From Rhizobium sp. P38BS-XIX (GTDB lineage: Bacteria; Pseudomonadota; Alphaproteobacteria; Rhizobiales; Rhizobiaceae): a DNA stretch of 64,000 bases. Under the pieces are notes generated by a model. That model saw only the letters and a list, made by a program, of their open reading frames with translations. It had not been told where the DNA came from and searched no databases. Made by a program: the position numbers and the translations under genes. Below, in pieces: positions 29,588-37,755 of this stretch (its first letter is position 1; each line of letters opens with the position of its first letter). Where the stretch lies: positions 806,001 through 870,000 of the forward strand of contig NZ_JABAIJ010000001.1 of NCBI RefSeq assembly GCF_012641435.1, read 5' to 3'.

Positions 29588-29609
29588 CGTTGCCTCGGGT
29601 CTTGTTCTG

Positions 29610-30197
29610 TCAATTCAACGGGATGTCGTTGCTACCCTTCGACGCCTGGTAGTTGTCGGAGAGATCGGCATAGGCTTGCTTAATACGCGCGGTCTGATCC
29701 TTCAACTCGCCTTTGCGCCTATCCTCTTCGGTTTCCACGAGATCGGCGATGGCAAAGCTGTTCCAGAATGCGTTCTGGCGGCGGTAACTACCCGGTTCCA
29801 GGCCGAAGACCTCTTTCAGGATCTTGAGATCGTGCGGAATGGCGAAAGCATCCCGAGAATCCTCGTGGCTGAAGAAGTAGTAGAAATTGTCGAAGCCGGC
29901 CCAGGTGATTGCCGACATACACATGGTGCAAGGTTCGTGCGTGGACAGGAAAATAAGATCCTTGGTCACCGGCTTTTCGCCCAGCTCGTAGAAGCGCTTC
30001 AGGGCGTGAACTTCGCCGTGCCAGAGCGGGTTTTCCAGCTCGTTATTGGTCTCTGCGATAACGAGCGAAAGATCCGATTTGCGCAGGATGGCGGCGCCGA
30101 AAACTTTGTTGCCGGCGGCCACGCCGTTGCGGGTCAGAGGCAGGATGTCGTGCTCGACGACGTTGAGGAGGCGTGCAGCGATGCTATTGTCGGACAA
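29610..30197 (-). CDS. Cytidine/deoxycytidylate deaminase family protein
   Basis: A 195-residue zinc-dependent nucleoside or base deaminase. The active-site region reads WHGEVHAL, with HGE where the family usually has (H/C)AE, and EPCTMCMSAITWAG supplies the PCxxC zinc cysteines. I place the start at a TTG (30197), because GGAG sits seven bases before it and no family-like sequence lies upstream; a longer frame runs to 30305. The C-terminal half (HEDSRDAFAIPHDLKILKEV) is not typical of CodA, TadA or Cdd, so the substrate is open. Confidence 0.85.
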   Translation of the reverse strand: MSDNSIAARLLNVVEHDILPLTRNGVAAGNKVFGAAILRKSDLSLVIAETNNELENPLWHGEVHALKRFYELGEKPVTKDLIFLSTHEPCTMCMSAITWAGFDNFYYFFSHEDSRDAFAIPHDLKILKEVFGLEPGSYRRQNAFWNSFAIADLVETEEDRRKGELKDQTARIKQAYADLSDNYQASKGSNDIPLN

Positions 30198-30485
30198 GGG
30201 TTTTCTCCAGCGATTTTCGCTGCAGTCTATCGGGATCGCAAATGCGGCGGTACGTGGAAATAACTTAAAGACTATGTTTGCCACAAGCAATAAAGCAGCC
30301 TTCAAAGGCAGCTCAATCGTAAAAGTCTATAGATTTTATATATTTATTGCAATCTGCTTGCGTGGTGAGTTTTGCTCAAATCCGCTAGATGTCGAGCAAA
30401 AGAATACGCGCTCGCCCGAGCATTAGAATTCTGTTTCTTCATTCTCCTGGCCGCAAAGGCGATATTCGGCGAACCTTGAAGTGGA
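30198..30485. other. AT-rich divergent intergenic region
   Basis: This stretch of 288 bases separates the deaminase gene (minus) from cysG (plus). It is AT-rich around 30320-30350, consistent with promoters facing both ways. I found no RNA gene or clear terminator. AGTGGA just before the ATG at 30486 is a weak ribosome binding site for cysG. Confidence 0.35.
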
Positions 30486-31928
30486 ATGATGATGCCTCCC
30501 AAGACTGACCAGCTTTCGGTGTTTCCTGCCTTCTTTCGCGTAGAAGGAAAGGTTGCTGCTGTCTTCGGCAATGGCGATGAAGCCTTTGCCAAGGTGCGGC
30601 TGCTGATGAACACGCAGGCAAAGATCCTTGCCTATGTGCAAAAGCCCGAGGCTGACTATCATGCCTTTCTGATTGCCAACCGCATCGAGATGGTGCGGGG
30701 AGACTTCTCGGCCGAGCAGGTCAGAGGCGCCGTATTGGTTTTTGCTGCAACTGGCGATGCCGAGGCGGATCGGACGATCGTCGCTGCCGCGCGTGCAGAA
30801 CGAATTCCTGCAAACGCCGTCGATCAGCCGGATCATTGTGATTTCTACACGCCGGCACTCGTCAACCGCGCCCCTGTTGCGGTTGCCATCGGTACCGAGG
30901 GTGCCGGTCCGGTGCTGGCGCAGATGATCCGCGCTCAGATCGACCAGATGCTGTCGCCGTCGCTCGGCAAGCTGGCCGAGCTTGCGACGTGTTTCCGCAA
31001 GCCCGTAGAGCGCATCGTGCCGCGCGGCGTTGCCCGCCGCATCTTCTGGCGGCAGTTCTTTTCAGGGCCTGTCGCCGATGCCGTCAATGCCGGCCATATC
31101 GTGCAGGCGGAGCAGGCGGCCGAAGAGTTGCTGCAGTCCTCGCGTGAGGTCGAGGGCCGCGTCTGGCTCGTCGGCGCCGGCCCGGGCGCGGAAGATCTGC
31201 TGACGCTGCGTGCCCAGCGCGTCATGATGGAAGCCGACGTCATCGTCTATGATGCGCTTGTGCCGCAGGCGATCGTCGATATGGGTCGCCGCGACGCCGA
31301 GCGACTGTCGGTCGGCAAACGCAAGGGATGCCACAGCAAGTCGCAGGAAGAAATCAACGATCTGTTGGTGCAGCTTGGTCGTAATGGCAAGCGCGTTGTG
31401 CGGCTGAAGTCGGGCGATCCGCTGGTTTACGGCCGCGCCGGCGAAGAAATGGCGGCCTTGCGCGCTGCCGGTATCGGCTATGAGATCGTTCCGGGAATCA
31501 CCTCGGCCTTCGCGGCCGCTGCTGATTTCGAACTGCCGCTGACGCTGCGCGGTGTTGCCTCATCGCTGGTCTTCACGACTGGTCATGATCTGACGGGCGA
31601 TGTTCTTCCCGATTGGGCACGGCTGGCTGTATCCGGCGCGACGATTGCCGTCTATATGGGACGGACGGTTGCCGCCTCGGTTGCCGGTCGCCTGATGCAA
31701 GCGGGTCTGCCGCCTGAAACCACCGTTGCGATCATAGAAAATGCCAGCCGTCGCGATCGTCGCCTGATGCATGGTATACTGCGGGATCTGCCTGATCTTG
31801 AGCATCGCGATGAACTCAGCGGTCCGGTGATGGTGATTATCGGCGACGCCGTTGCCGGTGCGAATTTCGAACAATCCGAGCCTCTGGTCCGTCGCGAGAC
31901 CGTTGCTCAAGACTATGCAAGGAGCTGA
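30486..31928 (+). CDS. cysG: Siroheme synthase CysG
   Basis: Multifunctional enzyme, 480 residues, making siroheme from uroporphyrinogen III. The N-terminal third is the precorrin-2 dehydrogenase/ferrochelatase part (FFRVEGKVAAVFGNGDEAFAKVRLL). The C-terminal SAM-dependent uroporphyrinogen-III methyltransferase has VWLVGAGPGAEDLLTLRAQR, VVRLKSGDPLVYGRAGEE and VPGITSAFAAAA. The tripeptide GNG is the NAD-binding glycine motif. Siroheme is the cofactor of CysI, encoded two genes downstream, and the operon supplies both. Confidence 0.95.
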   Translation: MMMPPKTDQLSVFPAFFRVEGKVAAVFGNGDEAFAKVRLLMNTQAKILAYVQKPEADYHAFLIANRIEMVRGDFSAEQVRGAVLVFAATGDAEADRTIVAAARAERIPANAVDQPDHCDFYTPALVNRAPVAVAIGTEGAGPVLAQMIRAQIDQMLSPSLGKLAELATCFRKPVERIVPRGVARRIFWRQFFSGPVADAVNAGHIVQAEQAAEELLQSSREVEGRVWLVGAGPGAEDLLTLRAQRVMMEADVIVYDALVPQAIVDMGRRDAERLSVGKRKGCHSKSQEEINDLLVQLGRNGKRVVRLKSGDPLVYGRAGEEMAALRAAGIGYEIVPGITSAFAAAADFELPLTLRGVASSLVFTTGHDLTGDVLPDWARLAVSGATIAVYMGRTVAASVAGRLMQAGLPPETTVAIIENASRRDRRLMHGILRDLPDLEHRDELSGPVMVIIGDAVAGANFEQSEPLVRRETVAQDYARS

Positions 31929-31931
31929 TTT

Positions 31932-32246
31932 ATGGTCGACAAGGTTTTGACCGCAAACCGGCTCACCGATGGCGTCGCCGTTTGGCTGAACGCAAATGGT
32001 GAGTGGACGATGTCGCTGCAGGAGGCGCTGGTTGCACGCCATGCCGAAGCCGAGGCGGCGCTGGAAGCGATCGGCAAGCAGGCCTATGCCGACAACAAGG
32101 TCGTGGACGTCAATCTGATCGACGTACAGGAAACCGGCGGCAAGCTTTGGCCGCTGCGCCTGCGCGAGCGCATCCGCGCCGAAGGCCCCACCATGGAATA
32201 CGCGCCCGGCTACGCCGCGGCCGATCCCGATTTCATTGCAGTCTGA
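31932..32246 (+). CDS. DUF2849 domain-containing protein
   Basis: A 104-residue soluble protein of a family typically found between cysG and cysI in alphaproteobacteria. It starts VDKVLTANRLTDGVAVWLNANGEW and ends with an acidic, proline-containing tail (EYAPGYAAADPDF). No catalytic motif, metal ligands or signal peptide are visible. It lies three bases after cysG and 17 before cysI, so a role in sulfite reductase assembly or electron delivery is a guess from context. Confidence 0.85.
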   Translation: MVDKVLTANRLTDGVAVWLNANGEWTMSLQEALVARHAEAEAALEAIGKQAYADNKVVDVNLIDVQETGGKLWPLRLRERIRAEGPTMEYAPGYAAADPDFIAV

Positions 32247-32263
32247 GAAGCCCCGAGGAAATC

Positions 32264-33940
32264 ATGTATCGTTACGATGAATTCGACCACGCCTTTGTTG
32301 CGGAACGGGTTGCCCAGTTCCGCGATCAGGTGGAGCGGCGCCTCTCAGGTGAGCTTTCCGAAGATGCCTTCAAGCCACTGCGCCTGATGAACGGCGTTTA
32401 TCTTCAGCTGCACGCCTACATGCTGCGCATTGCCATTCCCTACGGCACGCTGAGCTCGCGCCAGATGCGCATGCTGGCGCATGTCGCCCGCAAATATGAC
32501 CGCGGCTATGGCCATTTCACCACCCGTCAGAACCTGCAGTTCAACTGGCCGAAACTGTCCGAGATGCCCGACGCGCTCGCCGATCTCGCCTCCGTCGAGA
32601 TGCATGCGATCCAGACTTCGGGCAACTGCATTCGCAACGTGACGGCAGATCATTTCGCCGGCGCTGCGGCCGACGAAGTCGCCGATCCCCGGCCTTACGC
32701 CGAAATCCTGCGCCAGTGGTCCTCCGTTCATCCGGAATTCTCGTTCCTGCCGCGTAAGTTCAAGATCGCCGTCACCGGTGCCGAGCGCGACCGCGCCGCC
32801 ATCCAGGTGCATGATATCGGTTTGCATCTGAAGAAGAACGACAAGGGCGAAATCGGCTTTGCCGTTTACGTCGGGGGCGGGCAGGGCCGCACGCCGCTCA
32901 TTGCCAAGCTGATCCGTGACTTCCTGCCGGAAGAGGATCTCCTGTCCTACACGACGGCGATCATGCGCGTTTACAACCTGCATGGCCGTCGCGACAACAA
33001 GTATAAGGCGCGCATCAAGATCCTGGTGCATGAAACCGGCGCTGAGGAGCTGGCACGCCAGGTCGAAGTCGAGTTCGACAAGCTGAAAGACACAGAGCTG
33101 AAGCTGCCGGAAGGCGATGTTCAGGCGATCTCTTCCTATTTCGCGCCGCCGGCGTTGCCGCAACGTGCCGAAGGCTGGGAAAGCCTGGCGCGCTGGAAAA
33201 AGGCCGATCCGGACTTTGCGCGCTGGGTGCAGCAGAACGTTCAGCCGCATAAGAACCCTGACTACGGCATGGTGACGATCTCGCTGAAGCCGATTGGCGG
33301 CATTCCAGGCGATGCATCGGATGCCCAGATGGAAGTCGTTGCCGATATCGCCGAGGAATACGCTTTCGACGAAATCCGTGTCAGCCACGAGCAGAATCTT
33401 ATCCTGCCGCATGTGGCGCTTGCCGACCTGGAAGCCGTTTATCGTGGTCTTGTCGCTGCTGGTCTCGAAACTGCCAATGCAGGCCTGATTACAGATATCA
33501 TTGCCTGTCCCGGTCTGGACTATTGCGCGCTGGCCAATGCCCGCTCCATTCCGGTCGCGCAGGAAATCTCCAGACGCTTCGGCTCGGCTGAACGGCAGGC
33601 TGAGATTGGTGAGCTGAAGATCAAGATCTCCGGCTGCATCAATGCCTGTGGGCATCACCACGTCGGCCACATCGGCCTGCTTGGCGTCGAAAAGAAGGGC
33701 GCGGAGCTCTATCAGATTACGCTTGGCGGCTCCGGCGACGAAAATACCTCGATCGGCGAGATCATCGGCCGCGGCTTCGAGCCTGAGAAAGTTACGGATG
33801 CTATCGATACCATCGTAGACACTTATCTCGGCCTTCGCCTTGATCCCTCCGAAACCTTTCTCGTTGCTTACCGTCGCGTCGGGCCACAGCCGTTCAAGAC
33901 TGCGCTGTACGGCGCGTCCTCGTCGGCCGAAGCAGCTTAA
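32264..33940 (+). CDS. cysI: Sulfite reductase hemoprotein (nitrite/sulfite reductase family)
   Basis: Siroheme and [4Fe-4S] enzyme, 558 residues, reducing sulfite to sulfide for cysteine synthesis. Two ferredoxin-like and siroheme half-domains are present: an early block RQNLQFNWPKLSEMPD and a later one HEQNLILPHVAL. The cluster ligands are CPGLDYC and SGCINACGHHH, so the metal centre is intact. I chose the ATG at 32264 because the protein then begins like its homologues and GAGGAA precedes it. No flavoprotein CysJ is adjacent, so ferredoxin is the likely donor. Confidence 0.93.
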   Translation: MYRYDEFDHAFVAERVAQFRDQVERRLSGELSEDAFKPLRLMNGVYLQLHAYMLRIAIPYGTLSSRQMRMLAHVARKYDRGYGHFTTRQNLQFNWPKLSEMPDALADLASVEMHAIQTSGNCIRNVTADHFAGAAADEVADPRPYAEILRQWSSVHPEFSFLPRKFKIAVTGAERDRAAIQVHDIGLHLKKNDKGEIGFAVYVGGGQGRTPLIAKLIRDFLPEEDLLSYTTAIMRVYNLHGRRDNKYKARIKILVHETGAEELARQVEVEFDKLKDTELKLPEGDVQAISSYFAPPALPQRAEGWESLARWKKADPDFARWVQQNVQPHKNPDYGMVTISLKPIGGIPGDASDAQMEVVADIAEEYAFDEIRVSHEQNLILPHVALADLEAVYRGLVAAGLETANAGLITDIIACPGLDYCALANARSIPVAQEISRRFGSAERQAEIGELKIKISGCINACGHHHVGHIGLLGVEKKGAELYQITLGGSGDENTSIGEIIGRGFEPEKVTDAIDTIVDTYLGLRLDPSETFLVAYRRVGPQPFKTALYGASSSAEAA

Positions 33941-33951
33941 GGAGACCGACT

Positions 33952-34464
33952 ATGACGAAGATCTGGCGGGAAACCGGCTTTGTGGAGAATGATCCTTGGG
34001 TCATCGAGACCGACGACGTGAAGGCGACCGAGACTGAGAAGCCGCTGCTTGGCCTCGATGCGCTGATCGCGAAAGCAGAAGAAAGCAACGAGGCCGGTCT
34101 CGGCGTCGTCATCAAGCCGGCTGACGACGTGAGCCGGCTGCAGCCCTATCTCGATCGCCTCGATATAGTCGCTGTCGCTTTCCCGGCGTTCAGCGATGGA
34201 CGGTCCTTCAGCCATGCGTCACTGCTTCGCCAGCGCCTGGGCTATACCAGCGAGTTACGCGCGGTCGGCGACGTGCTGATCGACCAGATTCCGCTGATGC
34301 TGCGTGTCGGCATCGATAGTTTCGCCGTGACGAATGAGACAGCGCTGAAGAGACTTTCGGAAAATCGACTGCCAGGTATTCCGCACTATTATCAGCCGAC
34401 TGCCCGTACGGCCGAAGGTGGACAGACGTATAGCTGGCGGCGCTTGCCGGCAAAGTCCGCTTGA
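33952..34464 (+). CDS. DUF934 domain-containing protein (sulfite reduction cluster)
   Basis: A 170-residue soluble protein of the DUF934 family, which accompanies cysI in many proteobacteria. Recognisable parts are the N-terminal IWRETGFVENDPWV, the central VAVAFPAFSDGRSFSHASLLRQRLGY and the late block DQIPLMLRVGIDSFAV. It lies 11 bases after cysI, with GGAGA upstream. In other genomes cysH (PAPS/APS reductase) commonly lies in this neighbourhood; here none is seen, so cysH must be elsewhere. Its biochemical role is not known to me. Confidence 0.85.
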   Translation: MTKIWRETGFVENDPWVIETDDVKATETEKPLLGLDALIAKAEESNEAGLGVVIKPADDVSRLQPYLDRLDIVAVAFPAFSDGRSFSHASLLRQRLGYTSELRAVGDVLIDQIPLMLRVGIDSFAVTNETALKRLSENRLPGIPHYYQPTARTAEGGQTYSWRRLPAKSA

Positions 34465-34556
34465 TGGGATAAGGCTTGCGCTTGCGGCAATTCGGAAGTG
34501 TCGGATTGCCGCTTTGAGGCCTATCGATAGATGACCTGTTGCCGCATTGGAAACTT

Positions 34557-34580
34557 GACTGAAATATGCATATTTCAGTC
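34557..34580. promoter_or_regulatory. 24-bp perfect palindrome upstream of fpr
   Basis: GACTGAAATATG (34557-34568) is followed directly by its exact reverse complement (34569-34580). It lies 92 bases after the DUF934 gene and 115 before the fpr ATG. A second, shorter palindrome, ATATTATAATAT (34622-34633), sits between it and the gene and may overlap the promoter. There is no T-tract, so an operator is more likely than a terminator. I cannot match it to a known rhizobial site. Confidence 0.6.
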
Positions 34581-34695
34581 CTGTCGCAGCTGATGGAATG
34601 GAATGCCTTTCAATAAGGGCTATATTATAATATCAGCATCGCGCAATGAGCCTGCCAGGAAAGACGTGAAAGATTAATTCGGGATCCGAAACAGA

Positions 34696-35508
34696 ATGAA
34701 CGCACCCGCAAAATCAGATGAGTTCGCTTCAGCAGTACCGGCCGGCGTTTTTGCCGAGAAGGTGTTGAGCGTCACGCATTATACCGACCGGCTCTTTCGT
34801 TTTACCATGACACGGCCGCAAGGCTTCCGTTTCCGCTCGGGCGAGTTCGCCATGATCGGCCTCATGGTCGAAGGCAAGCCTCTTTACCGTGCCTATTCGA
34901 TCGCAAGTCCTGCCTGGGCCGACGAGCTTGAGTTCTTTTCCATCAAGGTGCCGGATGGTCCGCTGACCTCGCACCTCCAGAACATCAAGCCCGGCGATGA
35001 GGTGCTGATGCGCAAGAAGCCGACCGGCACGCTGGTTCTGGACGCGCTGACACCAGGCCGCCGCCTGTACATGTTCTCGACCGGCACCGGTATCGCGCCG
35101 TTTGCGAGCCTGATCCGCGATCCGGAAACCTATGAAAAGTTCGAGGAAGTCATCCTCACGCACACCACTCGTGATGTTGCCGAGCTGAAATACGGTTTCG
35201 ATCTGGTCGAGGAGATCCGCAACGACGAGCTGTTGAGCGAAGTGGTCGGCGACAAGCTGCGTCACTACGCGACTGTTACTCGTGAAGATTTTCCTTTCAC
35301 GGGCCGCATCACCGACCTCATCGAGAATGGCAAGTTTTTCACAGACATTGGCGTGCCGCCGCTCGACCCCGAGATCGATCGCGGCATGATCTGCGGCTCT
35401 TCCGCCATGCTGAAAGACACCAAGGGTCTGCTTGAAAAGGCCGGCCTGAACGAAGGTGCCAACAACAAGCCGGCCGAGTTCGTCATCGAACGCGCTTTCG
35501 TCGGTTAA
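34696..35508 (+). CDS. fpr: Ferredoxin/flavodoxin-NADP+ reductase
   Basis: FAD flavoenzyme, 270 residues, exchanging electrons between NADPH and ferredoxin or flavodoxin. The FAD-binding motif is YRAYSIASPAW, the NADP-binding loop is FSTGTGIAPFASLIRDPE, and the C-terminus has DRGMICGSSAML and ends in FVIERAFVG. The bacterial class I (subclass of Rhodobacter/Azotobacter Fpr) length fits. It could reduce the ferredoxin used by CysI just upstream; that link is inferred from position. A large palindrome precedes it and a strong terminator follows. Confidence 0.95.
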   Translation: MNAPAKSDEFASAVPAGVFAEKVLSVTHYTDRLFRFTMTRPQGFRFRSGEFAMIGLMVEGKPLYRAYSIASPAWADELEFFSIKVPDGPLTSHLQNIKPGDEVLMRKKPTGTLVLDALTPGRRLYMFSTGTGIAPFASLIRDPETYEKFEEVILTHTTRDVAELKYGFDLVEEIRNDELLSEVVGDKLRHYATVTREDFPFTGRITDLIENGKFFTDIGVPPLDPEIDRGMICGSSAMLKDTKGLLEKAGLNEGANNKPAEFVIERAFVG

Positions 35509-35534
35509 GCGAATTTGCCACTGATAGAATGATG

Positions 35535-35563
35535 GGCGGCTTCGGCAACGAAGCCGCCTTTTT
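35535..35563 (+). terminator. Rho-independent terminator after fpr
   Basis: A ten-pair stem, GGCGGCTTCG (35535-35544) with CGAAGCCGCC (35549-35558), encloses GCAA and runs into five T (35559-35563). The last base is also the end of the convergent GntR gene, so the terminator fills the entire gap. Confidence 0.93.
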
Positions 35564-36177
35564 CATGCGCCTGCAAGGTAGTCAATCAATGCCGCCATTG
35601 CCGCCTCAGCCTCAGCGGAATTCGCGCCGTAAATGGCTTCGATGGCCCGGATGTGCATGGCGATCGATCGGTCCATGCGATCATGCGTTCCCGTTGAAAA
35701 CCAGAGCCGGCGGGAATGTGTCTGCACCGGTCCAAGCGCCGCCGTGATAAAATCGTTGGGGCAGGCGGCTTCGAGAATCTCATCAAAGGCTTTGTCGACC
35801 GCAAAAAAGCCGGGCAGGTCGGCGGTTGCGGCGCATTCTCTCATCACGCGCGCGCATTCCCGCAACTCGCGGCGCTGCTCAGCGTCGGCATGTGTTGCGG
35901 CAAGAGCGGCTGCGATCGGCTCGAGTTCCCGTCGCACCTGCATGACATATTGATGATCCTCCGGCCTTATCTGGGCGATCTGCAGCCCGACGCGCGGCCG
36001 CACGTGGATCAGTCCCTGCCAGGCAAGCTTCTGGATCGCTTCACGGACCGGCGTGCGCCCATGCCCCGCCATCTCGATCAACTGCTTTTCAGTGACAAGC
36101 GCACCGGGTTTCAACTCGAGCGTGACGATCGCATATTCCAGCGCAAGATAGGCAAGATGGCTGAGCGAATTCTGCAT
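35563..36177 (-). CDS. GntR family transcriptional regulator (FCD type)
   Basis: A 204-residue regulator with an N-terminal winged helix (about 5-75: AIVTLELKPGALVTEKQLIEMAGHGRTPVREAIQKL) and a C-terminal all-helical FCD ligand domain (DHQYVMQVRRELEPIAAALA). The effector is unknown; FCD ligands are often small organic acids. No metabolic operon is attached, and fpr is convergent to it. A TGATATATCA palindrome lies 72 bases upstream and might be its own operator. Confidence 0.9.
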   Translation of the reverse strand: MQNSLSHLAYLALEYAIVTLELKPGALVTEKQLIEMAGHGRTPVREAIQKLAWQGLIHVRPRVGLQIAQIRPEDHQYVMQVRRELEPIAAALAATHADAEQRRELRECARVMRECAATADLPGFFAVDKAFDEILEAACPNDFITAALGPVQTHSRRLWFSTGTHDRMDRSIAMHIRAIEAIYGANSAEAEAAMAALIDYLAGA

Positions 36178-36248
36178 TGAGAGGTATGTCCGATTGGGCT
36201 CGACATGATTTCAGAGTGTCATCTGCCATCTTCGAAGACAACCAAGCG

Positions 36249-36258
36249 TGATATATCA
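36249..36258. promoter_or_regulatory. Palindrome, possible GntR operator
   Basis: TGATATATCA is a perfect ten-base palindrome within the upstream region of the GntR gene, flanked by GCG and ACGC. FCD-type GntR proteins bind short AT-centred palindromes, usually near their own promoter. The assignment is inferred from position. Confidence 0.35.
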
Positions 36259-36369
36259 ACGCAAGCCCTAGGCCGGATCATTTTTGGTATTCGGCATTTC
36301 TCATCCGGATCGTCGCCGAGTAACGACGATCCCGATCGATGTTCACAGATTGATGGAGATAGGCCGGGC

Positions 36370-36576
36370 CTACTGCCCGATCGCGGCGGAAAGGGTTGGC
36401 GGCCGTCTCTTGGCGGCCATCAGCAAATCCAGCTCCGTCGAAGACGGTCCAAACTTGTAAAAGAGGCGCCTGGCTTCAGCGTCGTCGAGGCGGTATTTCC
36501 GCGCAAACTCGACAATGCTGTAGGGGCGACCGCGCATGACCTTGCGATTGGCTATCCGATTGGTGTTTTCCGTCAT
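36370..36576 (-). CDS. Small hypothetical protein
   Basis: A 68-residue basic protein, not recognised. The start at 36576 is supported by a very strong ribosome binding site, AAAGGAGG, eight bases upstream. The centre reads SIVEFARKYRLDDAEARRLFYKFGPSS, which looks like a short helical domain with a conserved-looking turn. The tail LLMAAKRRPP is basic. No signal peptide or membrane segment is present. It stands alone between the GntR gene and the GlsB-like gene. Confidence 0.65.
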   Translation of the reverse strand: MTENTNRIANRKVMRGRPYSIVEFARKYRLDDAEARRLFYKFGPSSTELDLLMAAKRRPPTLSAAIGQ

Positions 36577-36769
36577 GTCTCCAACCTCCTTTCGGTTCCG
36601 TATCAATAGATAGCGCTGAGGACGCGGTTGGAAAGGCCCTAAGGCCGCTATAGCCGTTTCGCCGTGATTTTGTGCGTTTGAAATTTCTGGTCTTTTTGCT
36701 GTTTGTCGCCTCTACAGAGCGGGAGTATTCGATTTTCTTTTCGGTGAGATAGGTGCCGCGCCAGGCAAC

Positions 36770-36800
36770 AAAAAAGGAAGGCGGTGTGCGCCGCCTTCCT
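36770..36800 (-). terminator. Rho-independent terminator after the third GlsB-like gene
   Basis: On the minus strand, AGGAAGGCGG (36800-36791) pairs with CCGCCTTCCT (36784-36775) around a six-base loop and leads into a run of T (36775-36770). It lies 31 bases after the stop of the gene at 36832. Confidence 0.88.
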
Positions 36801-36831
36801 CTTTCTCGTCCCGAATATGGAATGACTGCCG

Positions 36832-37083
36832 CTAACGTCTGATCAATCGACCGACGAAAATCAGGATGCAGGCACCGATAAAGCCCGTGATCAGATAGTT
36901 GATCAAGGCGCTGTTGAAGGGCAGCGTAAAGCCAACCTGCCTGAACAGCCAACTCGCAACCAGTGCTCCGACAATACCGAGAACAATGTTCATGAAGATG
37001 CCGGTATTGCTCTTCATGACCATTTCTGCGAACCAGCCAGCAAGGCCACCAATGATAATTGCTGCAATCCAACCGACTTCCAT
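36832..37083 (-). CDS. GlsB/YeaQ/YmgE family membrane protein, copy 3
   Basis: An 83-residue membrane protein with the family pattern WIAAIIIGGLAGWFAEMVMKS, NIVLGIVGALVASWLFRQVG and YLITGFIGACILIFVGRLIRR. It is most similar to the copy at 13501, sharing the ending TGFIGACILIF. AGGAGG lies five bases upstream of the ATG at 37083. It has its own terminator, so it is a single-gene unit. The family is stress-associated with unknown mechanism. Confidence 0.88.
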   Translation of the reverse strand: MEVGWIAAIIIGGLAGWFAEMVMKSNTGIFMNIVLGIVGALVASWLFRQVGFTLPFNSALINYLITGFIGACILIFVGRLIRR

Positions 37084-37389
37084 AAGGTCCTCCTGAGACT
37101 CGGGCGGGTTGTTCACATACGTTGATATACACCAAAAACGATTCGTACCCCAATTGTTGAGAGTCGGCATTCCGAACCGTCAGCCGAAGGCAATCCTGAT
37201 TATTGAGGGAAATTATTACGGCTGTTGCGGTGCAACGAGAATCATTTGTCTTGCAGAGTTCTGCCTCGTTGGTCCACGAGGCTTCAGTTTTTGATGGAGA
37301 AGACCAATTTCCGGTGCAGCCGTCCTTCAATTCGGCGCCTCAAGCTGAGGAAAAGCGCTCATACGCCCCTACAACCATGATTTTATGGG

Positions 37390-37418
37390 TTGACCGCAAT
37401 AAGGCGTCTGCATATGTT
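37390..37418 (+). promoter_or_regulatory. Candidate tRNA-Lys promoter
   Basis: TTGACC (37390-37395) and TATGTT (37413-37418) are exactly 17 bases apart and end 40 bases before the tRNA. This is a good sigma-70 match. Inferred from consensus and spacing. Confidence 0.5.
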
Positions 37419-37458
37419 CCGCGCACTTCCAGCCGGGGCGGAAATGCCCGCGGAAAGG

Positions 37459-37534
37459 GAGAGCGTAGCTCAGTCGGTAGAGCAACTGACTTTTAATCAG
37501 TAGGTCATGGGTTCGAATCCCATCGCTCTCACCA
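37459..37534 (+). tRNA. tRNA-Lys(TTT)
   Basis: A full cloverleaf of 76 bases with encoded CCA. The acceptor stem GAGAGCG (37459-37465) pairs with CGCTCTC (37524-37530). The D-loop reads TAGCTCAGTCGGTAGAGCA. The anticodon arm ACTGA-CTTTTAA-TCAGT gives anticodon TTT (37492-37494), and the T-arm contains GGTTCGAATCC. It decodes AAA and AAG. Such tRNA 3' ends often serve as integration sites, but I found no second copy of its 3' end in the window. Confidence 0.97.
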
Positions 37535-37611
37535 CCTTAACAATATGTTTTTGTTGTACTAATCAAGTATTAGATCATTCGATCACGCTGGGTCGGTTTG
37601 CAAAATTTTTC

Positions 37612-37755
37612 TCAGCCCATACTGCGGCTTACAATCAGCGCCATTGCTGAATTCTCGACGCGAACGGGCCTGCCTAAATAGGCAAAGTCTTCGTGAGGCG
37701 GTAACGCCTTTGCGATATCGTCTGCCTCTGATTGCAGTTGGCTTTCGCTTCCAGC
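37612..37755 (-). pseudogene. Coding remnant downstream of tRNA-Lys
   Basis: On the minus strand a 47-codon open stretch ends with a protein-like sequence containing SEADDIAKALPPHEDFAYLG and RPVRVENSAMALIVSRSMG. It lacks a usable start: an in-frame stop precedes it, and the neighbouring frame holds a plausible upstream part (MRGELEAK), which suggests a frameshifted 3' end of a lost gene. I do not recognise the family. The rest of 37535-38010 holds nothing else I can name. Confidence 0.4.

Noticed and set aside
37459..37534. Integration of a mobile element at tRNA-Lys
   Set aside because: No integrase gene and no repeated tRNA 3' end were found in the window. Only a possible old scar is reported.
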